Made by a program: the position numbers and the translations under genes. DNA of 64,000 bases, from positions 62,001-126,000 of the forward strand of contig JABMLP010000010.1 of assembly GCA_013176395.1 (NCBI GenBank), read 5' to 3'. The notes beneath the pieces are model-generated. The model saw only the letters and a program-made list of their open reading frames with translations, had not been told where the DNA came from and ran no database searches. Below are positions 9,554 to 19,221 of this stretch, piece after piece. The stretch comes from Venturia oleaginea (lineage: Eukaryota > Ascomycota > Dothideomycetes > Venturiales > Venturiaceae). Every line of letters starts with the position of its first letter. Within the stretch, counting starts at the first letter, position 1.

Positions 9554-10699
9554 TTACGACTTTGACCAGAGGTTACTCTTTTTCCGGTTCTGGTTCTGAA
9601 CCAGAATTTTCGCTAGCCGCGCTCGCTTTGGTTTCGTTGCCGTTTGTAGACTTATTGATCTTGGTAACTCCCGGTTTCTTCGCAGGGAGCATCTTGCAAT
9701 CCTTGACCATATGCCCGTTCTTTCCACAACGTAAGCATGCCCCCGATTCGCGACGTCGTTGAATTTCTTCTTGGGATACCCATTTTGCTCGGTTTGACTT
9801 TGTGGGTTCCCAATCCATTTTCTCTTGAAAGTTGGGTTTGTTCCTATCTCGGGCCGGTCTACTATTTGAGCAAAGGTACCTGGGGTCGATTTCAAGACTT
9901 GTAGTTTCGCGTCAATGTCGAGTAGGCCTTGCCGGTATTTCAAAAAACTTGAGGTATCTAGTGATGCCGTGACGAGTAGTTCGCGAAAGCGTTTGAATAG
10001 GGTTAAGTTCAGGGTATTGATCTGGACACAGTCGCCCCATGTGCTGCCTCCCGCCCTTGCTAGCAAGTCGTCAAATTTCGGCATAAAGCTACTCAATGAC
10101 TGCCGTAGTCCTTGTCTTAGAGAGTTGAGCTGAGCCAGTGCATTCTGCTGTTCGTTGGGATCCACAAAAACTGATTCGGCGTATTCAAGGAAGTTTCCAG
10201 GGGTCTGATTGCTCTCTGAGGCCGACGCGACCCAGGCTCGTACCCTGTTCTGGACCGTATTTTTCATGCTCGTGTATAGATAATTGAAGCAGTCCACTGG
10301 GGTCCCGATCGCTTCTCCATCCGTACGAACCTTCATTATCGCTTGCATTTTCCATGCTGCCCATGTCGATCGTATTCCGCTGTATTTCGAAAAGTGAGGA
10401 AAACTGTGTCGGAGTCGTTCCGATCGAGGTACCACGGATATAGAACTTGGTATTGATGTAGCAGGACTCTGCGTAGCAGAACTCTACGTGGCAGAGCTCT
10501 GCGTAGCCCGGACTTGAGATACCACTTCCTGGTTCTGTCGTTCCCAGGCTTTGTTCCTTGCCCGGAGCTCCTGAATCATCATAATCAGCGACTCCATCGT
10601 GGACTGTTTTTGCTGCTGTGGATCAACTTCCATAGCTGCGTATTCGTTTCGTATGCAACGATAACGCTCAAACATCCTCTTACTTAGGAAGCAAAGCAC
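9554..10699 (-). pseudogene. gag: Gag of element C with one premature stop and one frameshift
   Basis: The N-terminal piece (10699 to 10484) and the capsid piece (down to about 9820) are in the same frame. They are separated by a single TAG within a three-fold 15-bp repeat that encodes Q-S-S-A-T; the neighbouring repeat has CAG, so this is a CAG to TAG change. Near 9815 the frame shifts, and the zinc knuckle CLRCGKNGHMVKDC continues in another frame down to 9573. The capsid shows WAAWKMQA and FVDPNEQQNALAQL. Same family type as the gag of element A but clearly diverged. Confidence 0.85.
10459..10507. repeat. Three 15-16-bp repeats in C gag
   Basis: AGGACTCTGCGTAGC, AGAACTCTACGTGGC and AGAGCTCTGCGTAGC stand in a row. 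They encode repeated Q/*-S-S/P-A-T on the minus strand. Confidence 0.8.
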
Positions 10700-11034
10700 G
10701 CGTACTCATTCGCGACTAATCCCAGGTTGAAGAGTCGTAACAAGTCTGCGTCGATACTGGCGCGGTCCAGCTTGTTCGAAAAAGAGAGAGAGAGAGCTAG
10801 ATTGTAATGTGACGGGTTAAGATCATGCCTGGATACCAGGAAAAACCACCCAAATGTGCAATACAATCTAGCTAATGACAAAAAGATAGATACACGATTG
10901 CAAACTCCTCTCGAGGGAGATGCCAAGCCATTCACAAGCTTGCTCTAGAATTATTCCGAGGCTTGACAGCTAGGTCCTCAAGCGCTATAGAGAGATAGGC
11001 AAAGCCTAGATAAAGGCCCAAGGGTCTAGCCCGT
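10700..11034 (-). other. Leader region of element C
   Basis: No gene. A GA-rich run lies near 10779-10796 and an inverted pair CTAGATTGTA (about 10797) / TACAATCTAG (about 10861) flanks 50-odd bases. The position between LTR and gag fits a retrotransposon leader; no clear primer-binding site was recognised. Confidence 0.4.
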
Positions 11035-11633
11035 GACAGTTACGGGGAACTCGTTTCTCAACACAGTTGATTATGTCAAGACCTTCTTGACACCTGTGTC
11101 CTCTTGTTCTAGTCCGCGGGTTTGGGGTAAGGGCAATATCAGTCTGGAAGTACTTACCTTAAGTACCTTCCCTTGCCCAGGTTCTTTGGAGGCTCACTAG
11201 ATCCTAGCCATCCGATGTATCTCCCAATTCAATTGTCGTCTAACCGATTTAATCCTCAGATCAATCCTGAACGCTTGTCGGTTAGTATGAAGGTTGGGGG
11301 TGGGCTCGCTTCGTATACATATGACTTGTGCTTGATTGTATCTAAGTAGAAGGTCGTTACTGTAGTAGGTTGAAGCTCCTATGTGAGAAACATAACATGA
11401 GATAACCACGAAGAGAGAAAGGAAAGTCCGTCCAACAGCCTCCCTATATATCCTTCTGGTTCTGGATGCCAAGGACTTCCCACACCTGTCAAATCTGTGG
11501 GCAACTGCCAGGACCTGTGGGAACTGTAGTATTATCACGTGACTCCTGCACGTACTATTCTCCTTTAGGACTGACCCCGTCGCACCAGTCTCATCCTGTG
11601 TGCTCGAAGGATTCCCCTCCATTATCAGTCCTA
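11035..11633 (-). repeat. LTR D1, probably 5' LTR of element C (minus orientation)
   Basis: On the minus strand it runs from TGTTAGGACTGATAATGG (11633) to about CCCCGTAAC (11037). It matches the LTR copy D2 (11738-11880 plus 17958-18363) in opposite orientation, including the TATA-like CTATATATCC near 11450-11460. Short frames inside both copies look alike only because the DNA is duplicated. Confidence 0.75.
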
Positions 11634-11737
11634 ACAATAACTTCTACCCTTAATCCTACTACTATATTGTTACAGATTACCTCAAGGCTGAAGAGCAGGA
11701 AAGATAGGAACCGTAAAGAATGGTTGAATGACAAGAA
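11634..11737. other. 104-bp spacer between head-to-head LTRs D1 and D2
   Basis: Short unique DNA between two LTRs that both start with TGTTAG and point away from each other. No gene or repeat seen. Confidence 0.5.
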
Positions 11738-11880
11738 GTTGTTGTTAGAACTGAGGATGGAGAGAAATCCTTCGGTCGTACAAGATGAGCCTAGGGCTAC
11801 GAAGTCAGTCCTAAAGAAGAATAGTACGTGCAGGAGTTCCGTGATATTCCCACAGTTCCCACAGGTCTGGGCAAGATTTA
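11738..11880 (+). repeat. LTR D2, left part (plus orientation)
   Basis: Begins TGTTAGAACTGAGG and follows the reverse complement of 11505-11633 closely up to CCCACAGGTCTGGGC. The rest of the same LTR resumes at 17958, so about 6 kb of LINE-derived DNA split it. Confidence 0.75.
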
Positions 11881-11957
11881 AGACAGCAACGAACAGCGAG
11901 AACTCACAACACCTTTGAGGTGCCCCAGCGTTTTCTAGGCTCGATACGTCGCCCAAC

Positions 11958-13292
11958 ATGTACAAACGAGAGATGACGATACGGTGGCCTCAAGAGGTGG
12001 TCTGGCCGACCGGACTATACGAGCACGCTACACGACTTACTGAGTATCTTCGGAACGCATTAACCTATCCCGATAGCGGACAGGCTCCACCTGTGCCCCC
12101 AGACCAAGTGAGGGCGATTATCATGACGATGCTGCCTCTGATTGCAAAGGCCCAAAGAACTCCCGATATGACAACTGTCCATGACCAACTGCGCATTATG
12201 CACACTGAGATGACTGAGAACACAAAAGAAGCGGCGAAAGAGATAGCAGAGATAAAGGGGGAACTTAAGGCTCTAAGAACAGACACATAGAAGAGCATCA
12301 CGGTTGGCGAAGAAGCAAAAGCGGCAGCAAAAGAGGCCACGGGGGTGGGCAAGACCGTCGCAGGAATAACGAGAAACATCAAGAATAAAGGACCACAACA
12401 CCAAACAGGCATGCCAATGAGCTATGCTGCCGCTGCTGCCCTCGAAGGGCTAGCTGCGAGTACATATAGCACACAAATCGAAAGTGTCAAGACTCCTGAG
12501 ATAGTACAACGTGAGATTATCGTGAATATCAGAAACGCACAAACGATTCAGAGTCTTCGCGCAATGAACCCACGCAATTTGAAAGCTCACGTTGACCGAG
12601 CCATTTCCCAAAGTGAGAACGACTATATAGCTAGTCTAAAGATGATATCTGCCAACCAGCTCAAAAGCGGAGATCTGAGTATCAAGACATTAACAAACGG
12701 AGAAATGCGGCTACTGAGACAATTCACGGAGAACTGGACCCCACGCATCGGGAACGGGACGTCAGTACGGAACCCAACGTACGGCGTCCTTGTACATGGC
12801 ATACGTACCAGCACGATGGACACAAACAAATTTGAGCAAACCAGAGACGCCATTCTGCAAGATAACAAGCCGTTCATTCCGACCGCAGACATCAAATATA
12901 TAGGATGGCTGACCCGGAAGGCGCCAGCCAAAGCGATGTCGTCGGTCATCATCGAGTTTACTAAACCTGAAAACGCAAACAAGATCATCGATGAAGGTCT
13001 GGTGTGGCAAGAGGAGATGTGTCAAAGCGAACGATACGAGAGGCAATGCCGACTGAAGCAGTACTTTCAGTGCTACAAATACGGCCACATAGGAACTCAA
13101 TGCAAGGCAGCAAAAACATGTGGCTACTGCGCGCAAGAACATAGTTCTAGGGACTGCCCTTCGAAGACTGGACAGACTACATCTAGGAAATGCGCCAATT
13201 GCCAGGGAGCCCATGAGGTATGGAGTCAACAATGCCCGACCAGGAAGAAGGAACTCGACCGGACAAACCTAGCATACGCTAATAGGGTATGA
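11958..13292 (+). pseudogene. LINE ORF1, RNA-binding zinc-knuckle protein, one nonsense codon
   Basis: The two open stretches 11958-12290 and 12345-13292 are in one frame, parted by TAG at 12288-12290 (context T-D-T-stop-K-S-I). The C-terminal part (about 400-435) has two complete knuckles, CGYCAQEHSSRDC and CANCQGAHEVWSQQC, preceded by YFQCYKYGHIGTQC. There the first cysteine seems to have become tyrosine (TGC to TAC). The middle carries the conserved block around GVLVHGIRTSTMD. A further TAG follows soon after 13292, so the original protein may have been longer. In this clade ORF1 packages the element RNA. Confidence 0.85.
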
Positions 13293-13746
13293 TATCACCC
13301 CACAATAGACACTCGCAATAAAACATCTAAGCACGATTCTACCCGAGAACCCCTTAGAAAAACAAGGTTAGCTAGAGACTTGACCTCACGCCCAGGATCA
13401 GGGACGATCAGGATGCAATCACCACCTGGAAAAGGACAAGAGGCCTGCCCCAGAAGACAAGGAGAACGAGGGACCGCATCAGATTTAAAGACCGCATAGA
13501 GCAATAAAGATGTCCAGGAGGGCGCTTGAGACGCTAGAGGGCAATACTGTACCACGCAGAAATACACAATATATGGAAATCGATGAGAACTCGGACCTAT
13601 GAAAGAGAAGGACCAACTCTGTCACGGATAGTAGTAACTAATGAAAGGTGTGAGCAGCAATCAGGTATGGACTAAATGTGATAGCGAACTACAGGTAGCT
13701 ATGTAAATGGGGGCTGGGGGCAAGGCCTACTTATAGGTCTTGCTGT
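13293..13746 (+). other. Degenerate LINE sequence between ORF1 and the deletion
   Basis: In the ORF1 frame a K/R-rich tail is partly readable (LRKTRLARDLTSRPGSG) with several stops. No endonuclease or RT motif remains. It is probably ORF1 tail and inter-ORF spacer. Confidence 0.4.
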
Positions 13747-13899
13747 GGCCCGTGTACTGTGGCGCCTTGTTTTGTTAGGTGCTTGGACACTGTGGTTGTT
13801 CCAGTAGCCTAGCAAGCCGTCACATGGCTCGTGTACTGTAGCGCCTTGTTAGGTGCTTGAACACTGTGGTTGTTCCAGTAGCCTAGCAAGCCGTCACAG
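13747..13899. repeat. Tandem duplication of about 75 bp at the LINE deletion point
   Basis: Two copies (13747-13825 and 13826-13899) of GGCCCGTGTACTGTGGCGCC...CTAGCAAGCCGTCACA, differing by a 5-bp indel and a few substitutions. They sit where endonuclease and RT are missing. Confidence 0.85.
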
Positions 13900-13935
13900 A
13901 CCGAGAGCTGACAGACCATTCGAGCTGTACCCACT

Positions 13936-14388
13936 AAGAACGACACTAAAGACATGGTGCTGGAAGATGGCAAACAGACTATGGCTGACCAGTTGGAGGG
14001 ACGAGATAAATGGGAAAGCCACGAGGAGATATACACCCAAGCCTACTATAAGAGGGCGCTCCAGCTCCATCAAGACCGGAGCAAGCGAGAAAGTGCGATC
14101 CTCGTACAGATGAGAACTGAAAAGATTGGGCTTAAGGCCTTCCTCTTCAGCCGACGTGTCTCAGGTATTCTAGATCCCAGATGTGACTGCCGTGAGGGGA
14201 CGCAGACCGTGGCCCACATCCTTTTGGAATGCCGCAAGCTCCGGGACATCCGAAGAGAAGAACTGGGCCGCTTTCCAGAACGAAACAACCTTCGGACTAT
14301 TCTGACTGCGCACAAGTTAGCCACTAAAGCAATCAGATTTATGGAACTTACGCGGATCCTTGGGCATGGTGGGATCGAGAACGCGTAG
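13936..14388 (+). pseudogene. C-terminal fragment of LINE ORF2
   Basis: About 150 codons. The conserved end of I/Tad-clade ORF2 is present: ILVQMRTEKIGLKAFLF, then a zinc-binding C-x-C-x8-H-x4-C (CDCREGTQTVAHILLEC), then RKLRDIRREEL. This block lies downstream of RNase H in full elements. Nothing upstream of it (endonuclease, RT) is present here. Confidence 0.75.
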
Positions 14389-14570
14389 ACGACGTCGTGC
14401 ATTGGGGAGAGACTGTAGGTAGGCGGACAGCGAAACACGAGGCATTGCCTCTCGGAGCCCAGACAATGCAGATTCGCTAGCAGGGTAATCAGTGTCTACA
14501 AAAGCAGGCAAGGCATTTGGAGATAGTGGTTGAGGGAAAGAAGGGCGGATGGAGGGGGACAGCTGGTCTT

Positions 14571-14576
14571 GTTTAC

Positions 14577-14611
<35 letters not shown>

Positions 14612-16199
14612 TTATCCTACTCGGTTGCAGCCGCTTAATCACGCAGCTATGTCCGGTTAGGAGGACTTCATCAGACAGCCGACACGTGATAGATTATATA
14701 ATCCACCGCGCTCCACTTCGCCCCGTTCACTGAAACAAGACCAGCTGTCCCCTCCGTCCTCTCCCTTTTCCCCTAACCAGTATCTCCAAATGCCCGCGGG
14801 CTCTTGTAGATACTGGTTACTCTGCTAGTATATCTGTGCTATGTAGACTCAAGAGGCAATGCCTCGTGTTTCGCTATCCTTCTACCTACAGTCTCCCTCT
14901 AGTGCTCAGCTTTGTCTATCTGTTTCGCCTTATCCCTCAAGGTCAATGGGTTCCCTGAGTATGTTTCTGCTTGTGAAAGTTGCCTTGCACCAGATTCCTA
15001 TGCGGCAGTGTATTTGGTTGTGTGATGCTGGAGACAATAGTAACCATCGTAGTCGTGATTTCGCTGCTTGGGTGTGATACTCCGGGTATGCCCGTAGACG
15101 AGGCTATCTGGTGGCTGCCGTATTGTATGGCACCGATCGTGCTATAGACTTGCCGTCTTATAGTCGAAGTCTACCTGCTGCTAGTCGCTCTCCCTGCTTG
15201 CTATATCGCGCTCCTACTCTTGCCAATGCCATAACTGGGACGCAACAGTCTAGGGAGAGGCTCAAGGCTACGTCTGCTAGCTTACAGGGAGGAGATTTGC
15301 CGCCAATAGGCTCCTTCTATGCGTCCTTACTACTTACTGTGTCGCGCACCTACTCTTGCCAATGCCATAACTGGGACGCAACAGTTTGGGGAGAGGCTCA
15401 AGGCTCTGGACATCAGCTTGCAGCAGGACGGTTTGCGGAGACGATAGTAGATGAGGTTCTCTAGCAGCTGCCGTATCGTCTCGCACCGATTGTGTTGTAG
15501 ACCTGTCGTCTTATAGTCGGAGCCTATCTGCTGCTAATCGCTCTTCCTGCTTGCTATATCGCGCTCCTACTCTTGCCAATGCCATAACTGGGACGCAACA
15601 GTCTGGGGAGAGGCTCAAGGCTACGTCTGCTAGCTTACAGGGAGGGGATTTGCCGCCAATAAGCTCCTTCTATGCGTCCTTACTACTTACTGTGTCGTGC
15701 ACCTACTCTTGCCAATGCCATAACTGGGAGGCAACAGTTTGGGGAGAGGCTCAAGGCTCTGGGCAACAGCTTGTAGCAGAACGGTTTGCCAAGACGTTGG
15801 GAGAGGTTGTCTAGTCGTTGCAGTGGTGTGTGGTGTCGATTGTTGCACACCGGGCGTCTGGTGTTTGAGTTGTGTAGAAGGTATTGCCGTTCTAGCGGTG
15901 ACTCGTCAACTCGGAGCGTTGCAGTGTCATCTGGGGTGATGGACTAGCCGGGAGATAGTGACTAGATGGTTGCTGTTGTCTTTGGTGGACGCATCGTTCG
16001 TGTAGCTTGCTCATGTATTCGTGTGCTTGCTATGCCGTGGCCGCGACGGCGACTCTAGAGGTATCTCATCGACGCTGAGGGACGCGCGATGGCCTCTAGA
16101 GGCCGGAGCGACCACTGGCAGAGGTGTTTTGATGATTTTTACATGATAATTCTGTAAATTCCAAAAATTGAGTTCTCGCTGTGTGTGCTGTTTTTCCTT
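14571..16199. repeat. Array unit 1 (1629 bp) with LINE 3' end in inverted orientation
   Basis: Starts GTTTACATTG followed by (ATTG)n and is repeated almost exactly as unit 2. Bases about 14600-14905, read on the minus strand, match the 3' untranslated end of the LINE at about 14405-14570 (shared GGACAGCTGGTCTTGTTT and CGAAACACGAGGCATTGCCT), so it is a LINE 3' end facing the first one. Beyond this the unit holds four copies of a block with CCTACTCTTGCCAATGCC, spaced about 140 and 215 bp. The frames in it are repeats of noncoding DNA as far as I can tell. Confidence 0.8.
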
Positions 16200-17819
16200 G
16201 TTTACATTGATTGATTGATTGATTGATTGATTTTATCCTACTCGGTTGCAGCCGCTTAATCACGCAGCTATGTCCGGTTAGGAGGACTTCATCAGACAGC
16301 CGACACGTGATAGATTATATAATCCACCGCGCCCCACTTCGCCCCGTTCACTGAAACAAGACCAGCTGTCCCCTCCGTCCTCCCTCTTTTCCCTTAACCA
16401 GTATCTCCAAATGCCCGCTGGCTCTTGTAGATACTGGTTATTCTGCTAGTATATCTGTGCTATGTAGACTCAAGAGGCAATGCCTCGTGTTTCGCTATCC
16501 TTCTACCTACAGTCTCCCTCTAATGCTCAGCTTGTCTATCTGTTTCGCCTTATCCCTCAAGGCCAATGGGTTCCCTAAGTATGTTTCTGCTTGTGAAAGT
16601 TGCCTTGCACCAGATTCCTATGCGGCGGTGTATTTGGTTGTGTGATGCTGGAGACAATAGTAACCATCGTAGTCGTGATTTCGCTGCTTGGGTGTGATAC
16701 TCCGGGTATGCCCGTGGACGAGGCTGTCTGGTAGCTGCCGTATTGTATGGCGCCGATCGTGCTATAGACCTGCCGTCTTATAGTCGGAGCCTATCTGCTG
16801 CTAGTCGCTCTCCCTACTTGCTATATCGCGCTCCTACTCTTGCCAATGCCATAACTGGGACGCAACAGTCTGGGGAGAGGCTCAAGGCTACGTCTGCTGG
16901 CTTGTAGGGAGGGGATTTGCCGCCAATAAGCTCCTTCTATACGTCCTTACTGCTTACTGTGTTGCGCACCTACTCTTGCCAATGCCATAACTGGGACGCA
17001 ACAGTTTGGGGAGAGGCTCAAGGCTCTGGACATCAGCTTGCAGCAGGACGGTTTGCGGAGACGATAGTAGATGAGGTTCTCTAGCAGCTGCCGTATCGTC
17101 TCGCACCGATTGTGTTGTAGACCTGTCGTCTTATAGTCGGAGCCTATCTGCTGCTAGTCGCTCTCCCTGCTTGCTATATCGCGCACCTACTCTTGCCAAT
17201 GCCATAACTGGGACGCAACAGTCTGGGGAGAGGCTCAAGGCTACGTCTGCTAGCTTACAGGGAGGGGATTTGCCGCCAATAGGCTCCTTCTATGCGTCCT
17301 TACTACTTACTGTGTCGCGCACCTACTCTTGCCAATGCCATAACTGGGAGGCAACAGTTTGGGGAGAGGCTCAAGGCTCTGGGCAACAGCTTGTAGCAGG
17401 ACGGTTTGCCAAGACGTTGGGAGAGGTTGTCTAGTCGTTGCAGTGGTGTGTGGTGCCGATTGTTGCGCACCGGGCGTCTGGTGTTTGAGTTGTGTTGAAG
17501 GTATTGCCGTTCTAGCAGTGACTCGTCGACTCGGAGCGTTGCAGTGTCATCTGGGGTGATGGACTAGCCGGGAGATAGTGACTAGATGGTTGCTGTTGTC
17601 TTTGGTGGACGCATCGTTCGTGTAGCTTGCTCATGTATTCGTCTGCTTGCTCTGCCGTGGCCGCGACGGCGACTCTAGAGATATCTCATCGACGCTGAGG
17701 GACGCGCGATGGCCTCTAGAGGCCGGAGCGGCCACTGGCAGAGGTGTTTTGATGATCCTTAGATGATACTTCTGTAAATTCCAAAAATTGAGTTCTCGCT
17801 GTGTGTGCTGTTTTTCCTT
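16200..17819. repeat. Array unit 2 (1620 bp), direct repeat of unit 1
   Basis: Same layout as unit 1 from GTTTACATTG(ATTG)n through the four internal blocks to the end TGTGTGCTGTTTTTCCTT. Differences are scattered single bases and a shorter ATTG run. The junction is exact, which fits unequal exchange or tandem duplication. Confidence 0.85.
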
Positions 17820-17957
17820 GTTTACATTGAGCAAGGCGAAGTGGGACGCGATGGATTTGTAATTTATCACGTGTCGGCTGTCTGGTGAAGTCCACCTGAC
17901 CGGGCATAGCTGCTGATTAAGAGCGGCCAAAACCGAGTAGGAATCAATCAATCAATC
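17820..17957 (-). repeat. Inverted fragment of the unit start, ending in (ATCA)n
   Basis: After GTTTACATTGA, bases 17831-17957 are the reverse complement of about 14590-14725 with more divergence (shared ATCACGTGTCGGCTGTCTG and CCGAGTAGGA), and end in repeated ATCA. This gives the LINE 3' end orientation: tail to the right on the plus strand. It joins LTR D2 at 17958. Confidence 0.75.
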
Positions 17958-18363
17958 AGGTGTGGAAAGTGTGGGAAAAAGCCAAGAGGTGTGGGAATAC
18001 ATCTTGGCACCCAGAACCAGAAGGGTATATAGGGAGGACGTTGGACGGACTTTCCTTTCTCTCTTCGTGGTTATCTCATGTTATGTTTCTCACATAGAAG
18101 CTTCTTCAACCTACTACAGTAACGACCTTCTACTTAGATACAATCAAGCACAAGTTATATGCACACGAAGCAAACCCACTCCCAACCTTCATACTAACCG
18201 ACAAGCGTTCAGGATTGATCTGAGGATCAAATTGGTTAGACGACAATTGAATTGGGAGATACATCGGATGGCTAGGATCTAGTGAGCCTCCAAAGAACCT
18301 GGGCAAGAGAATGTATTTAAGGTAAGTACTTCCAGACTGATATTGCCCTTACCCGAGTTCCCC
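17958..18363 (+). repeat. LTR D2, right part
   Basis: GGTGTGGAAAGTGTGGG... to GAGTTCCCCGTAACA, matching the reverse complement of 11037-11490. With 11738-11880 it makes one LTR of about 549 bp. A TATA-like GGGTATATAGGG lies near 18022-18033. Confidence 0.78.
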
Positions 18364-18540
18364 GTAACAACCCGACCCGCTAATAGAGCGGGTTTAAGAC
18401 CCTTAAACCCGCCCTAACCCGCTCTATTGGGGATCCTAACAGCAGGGCCTATAGAATATATTATTATCTACAAAGAATACGAAGAACACGATAGCAACCT
18501 TGGGCACGACAAGTCTAATAGTAGATGGACAGGCGATAAG
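18364..18540. other. Spacer with a CCCGC-rich hairpin
   Basis: Bases about 18370-18432 fold: CCCGCTAATAGAGCGGG is a perfect 6-bp stem with a 5-base loop, and AATAGAGCGGGTTTAAG pairs with a later CTTAAACCCGC...TCTATT interrupted by 10 bases. No gene. The style resembles the ends of some hAT elements, but no partner end was found. Confidence 0.5.
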
Positions 18541-18545
18541 TTGGT

Positions 18546-18736
18546 TGTCACGGCAGCGATAGGATGTATAGAATGAACTAGGGTTCTAAGAACTGAGTGT
18601 GATAATAGAATTTACGGTAGAGAGCGAGTTACTACGAGGGCGCGAAGATATCGTGCCTTAGCCATAATGTGGCTAAGCCGATACGCCCGAGCCACGAAGT
18701 AACGTGACGGCAAAGGAGCCATGCCGTGCCGTCACA
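18546..18736 (-). repeat. 3' LTR of element E (191 bp)
   Basis: On the minus strand TGTGACGGCACGG...GCTGCCGTGACA, with good inverted ends. The plus-strand bases just right of it read TTACCCCTTCC, so the polypurine tract GGAAGGGGTAA lies directly before the LTR. It holds a hairpin CTTAGCCA/TGGCTAAG near 18658-18678 that the 5' LTR lacks. Confidence 0.92.
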
Positions 18737-18913
18737 TTACCCCTTCCAAAAAGAAAGCCCAGTTATCCCGAGAGGGATCAACTTGGCTGGCCATATTGCT
18801 AGCAAAACATATACCAAACGCCCCTTCAATCTGATTGTCTACCGCCATTGATTTGAGAATACAAAACACCCATAGCTGGAAGGAGAGACTCAAAGGAGCA
18901 AAAGACCCATAGC

Positions 18914-19062
18914 CTAGCGCCTATTCATCCTTGTGCGCATTCTCGTCATTCTCCCCTTGAAGACCGCCGCATTATCGTCCTCATGTGGTAGATCCTCAGT
19001 CTCTCGATCATAGGCGTCCTGCCATTCTGTCAACCTCAATGGCGAACCATCTCGCTCGGGGT
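18914..19062 (-). pseudogene. pol: C-terminal tail of element E pol, after copia G
   Basis: Continues the chromodomain frame that is interrupted at 26610: H-P-E-R-D-G-S-P-L-R-L-T-E-W-Q-D-A and then an acidic and an arginine-rich end (RMTRMRTRMNRR) up to TAG at 18914-18916. The remaining 18737-18913 is the 3' untranslated part and polypurine tract. Confidence 0.75.
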
Positions 19063-19067
19063 GATCC

Positions 19068-19221
19068 TGACGAGATTTCAATGTATTGAGAAAACTGCAC
19101 GAGGCTTCAATTGAGAGCCGATGAAGCCACCTAATATACAGAAGATTGACTCTTTAACATGGCCCCTTAATCTCTCTCTCTGAAACGCCAATGTACGGCA
19201 ATTGACACGGCAATAATGTCA
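19068..19221 (-). repeat. 3' LTR of copia G
   Basis: On the plus strand TGACGAGATTTCAATG...CAATAATGTCA. The partner is 26451-26604. The purine-rich stretch on its right (minus strand CACTGAGAGGGT) is the expected polypurine tract. Confidence 0.92.

Larger units (their letters stand above)
8114..11633 (-). mobile_element. Ty3/gypsy element C (minus), oldest of the first nest, degenerate
   Basis: Contains a gag and a protease-RT region on the minus strand, and at the right a TGTTAGG...-type LTR (11035-11633) in the position of a 5' LTR. The RT frame stops at 8114, where the B LTR begins; RNase H, integrase and 3' LTR would lie left of the window. Stops and frameshifts in gag and protease show it is dead. 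Confidence 0.8.
11881..14610 (+). mobile_element. Tad-like LINE (non-LTR retrotransposon), internally deleted
   Basis: Carries an ORF1 with zinc knuckles, a small C-terminal part of ORF2 and a 3' end followed by (ATTG)n. The endonuclease, reverse transcriptase and most of RNase H are missing between about 13600 and 13900. It lies inside LTR D2. Confidence 0.8.

Noticed and set aside
11197..11637. Minus-strand frame of 146 codons, with a similar plus-strand frame at 17962-18282
   Set aside because: Both lie inside the inverted copies of LTR D; the similarity comes from duplicated LTR DNA and no protein family fits.
11466..11965. Overlapping 124- to 150-codon frames on both strands
   Set aside because: They cover the palindromic LTR D1/D2 junction and mirror each other; noncoding.
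15111..17434. Repeated plus-strand frames (LYRAPTLANAITGT type) in the tandem array
   Set aside because: The same DNA block is read in two different frames at successive copies, so there is no constraint on one frame; treated as repeat DNA.
17831..17957. Possible tRNA-derived SINE because of the tetranucleotide tail
   Set aside because: No A or B box of RNA polymerase III was found; the tail and body match the LINE 3' end.
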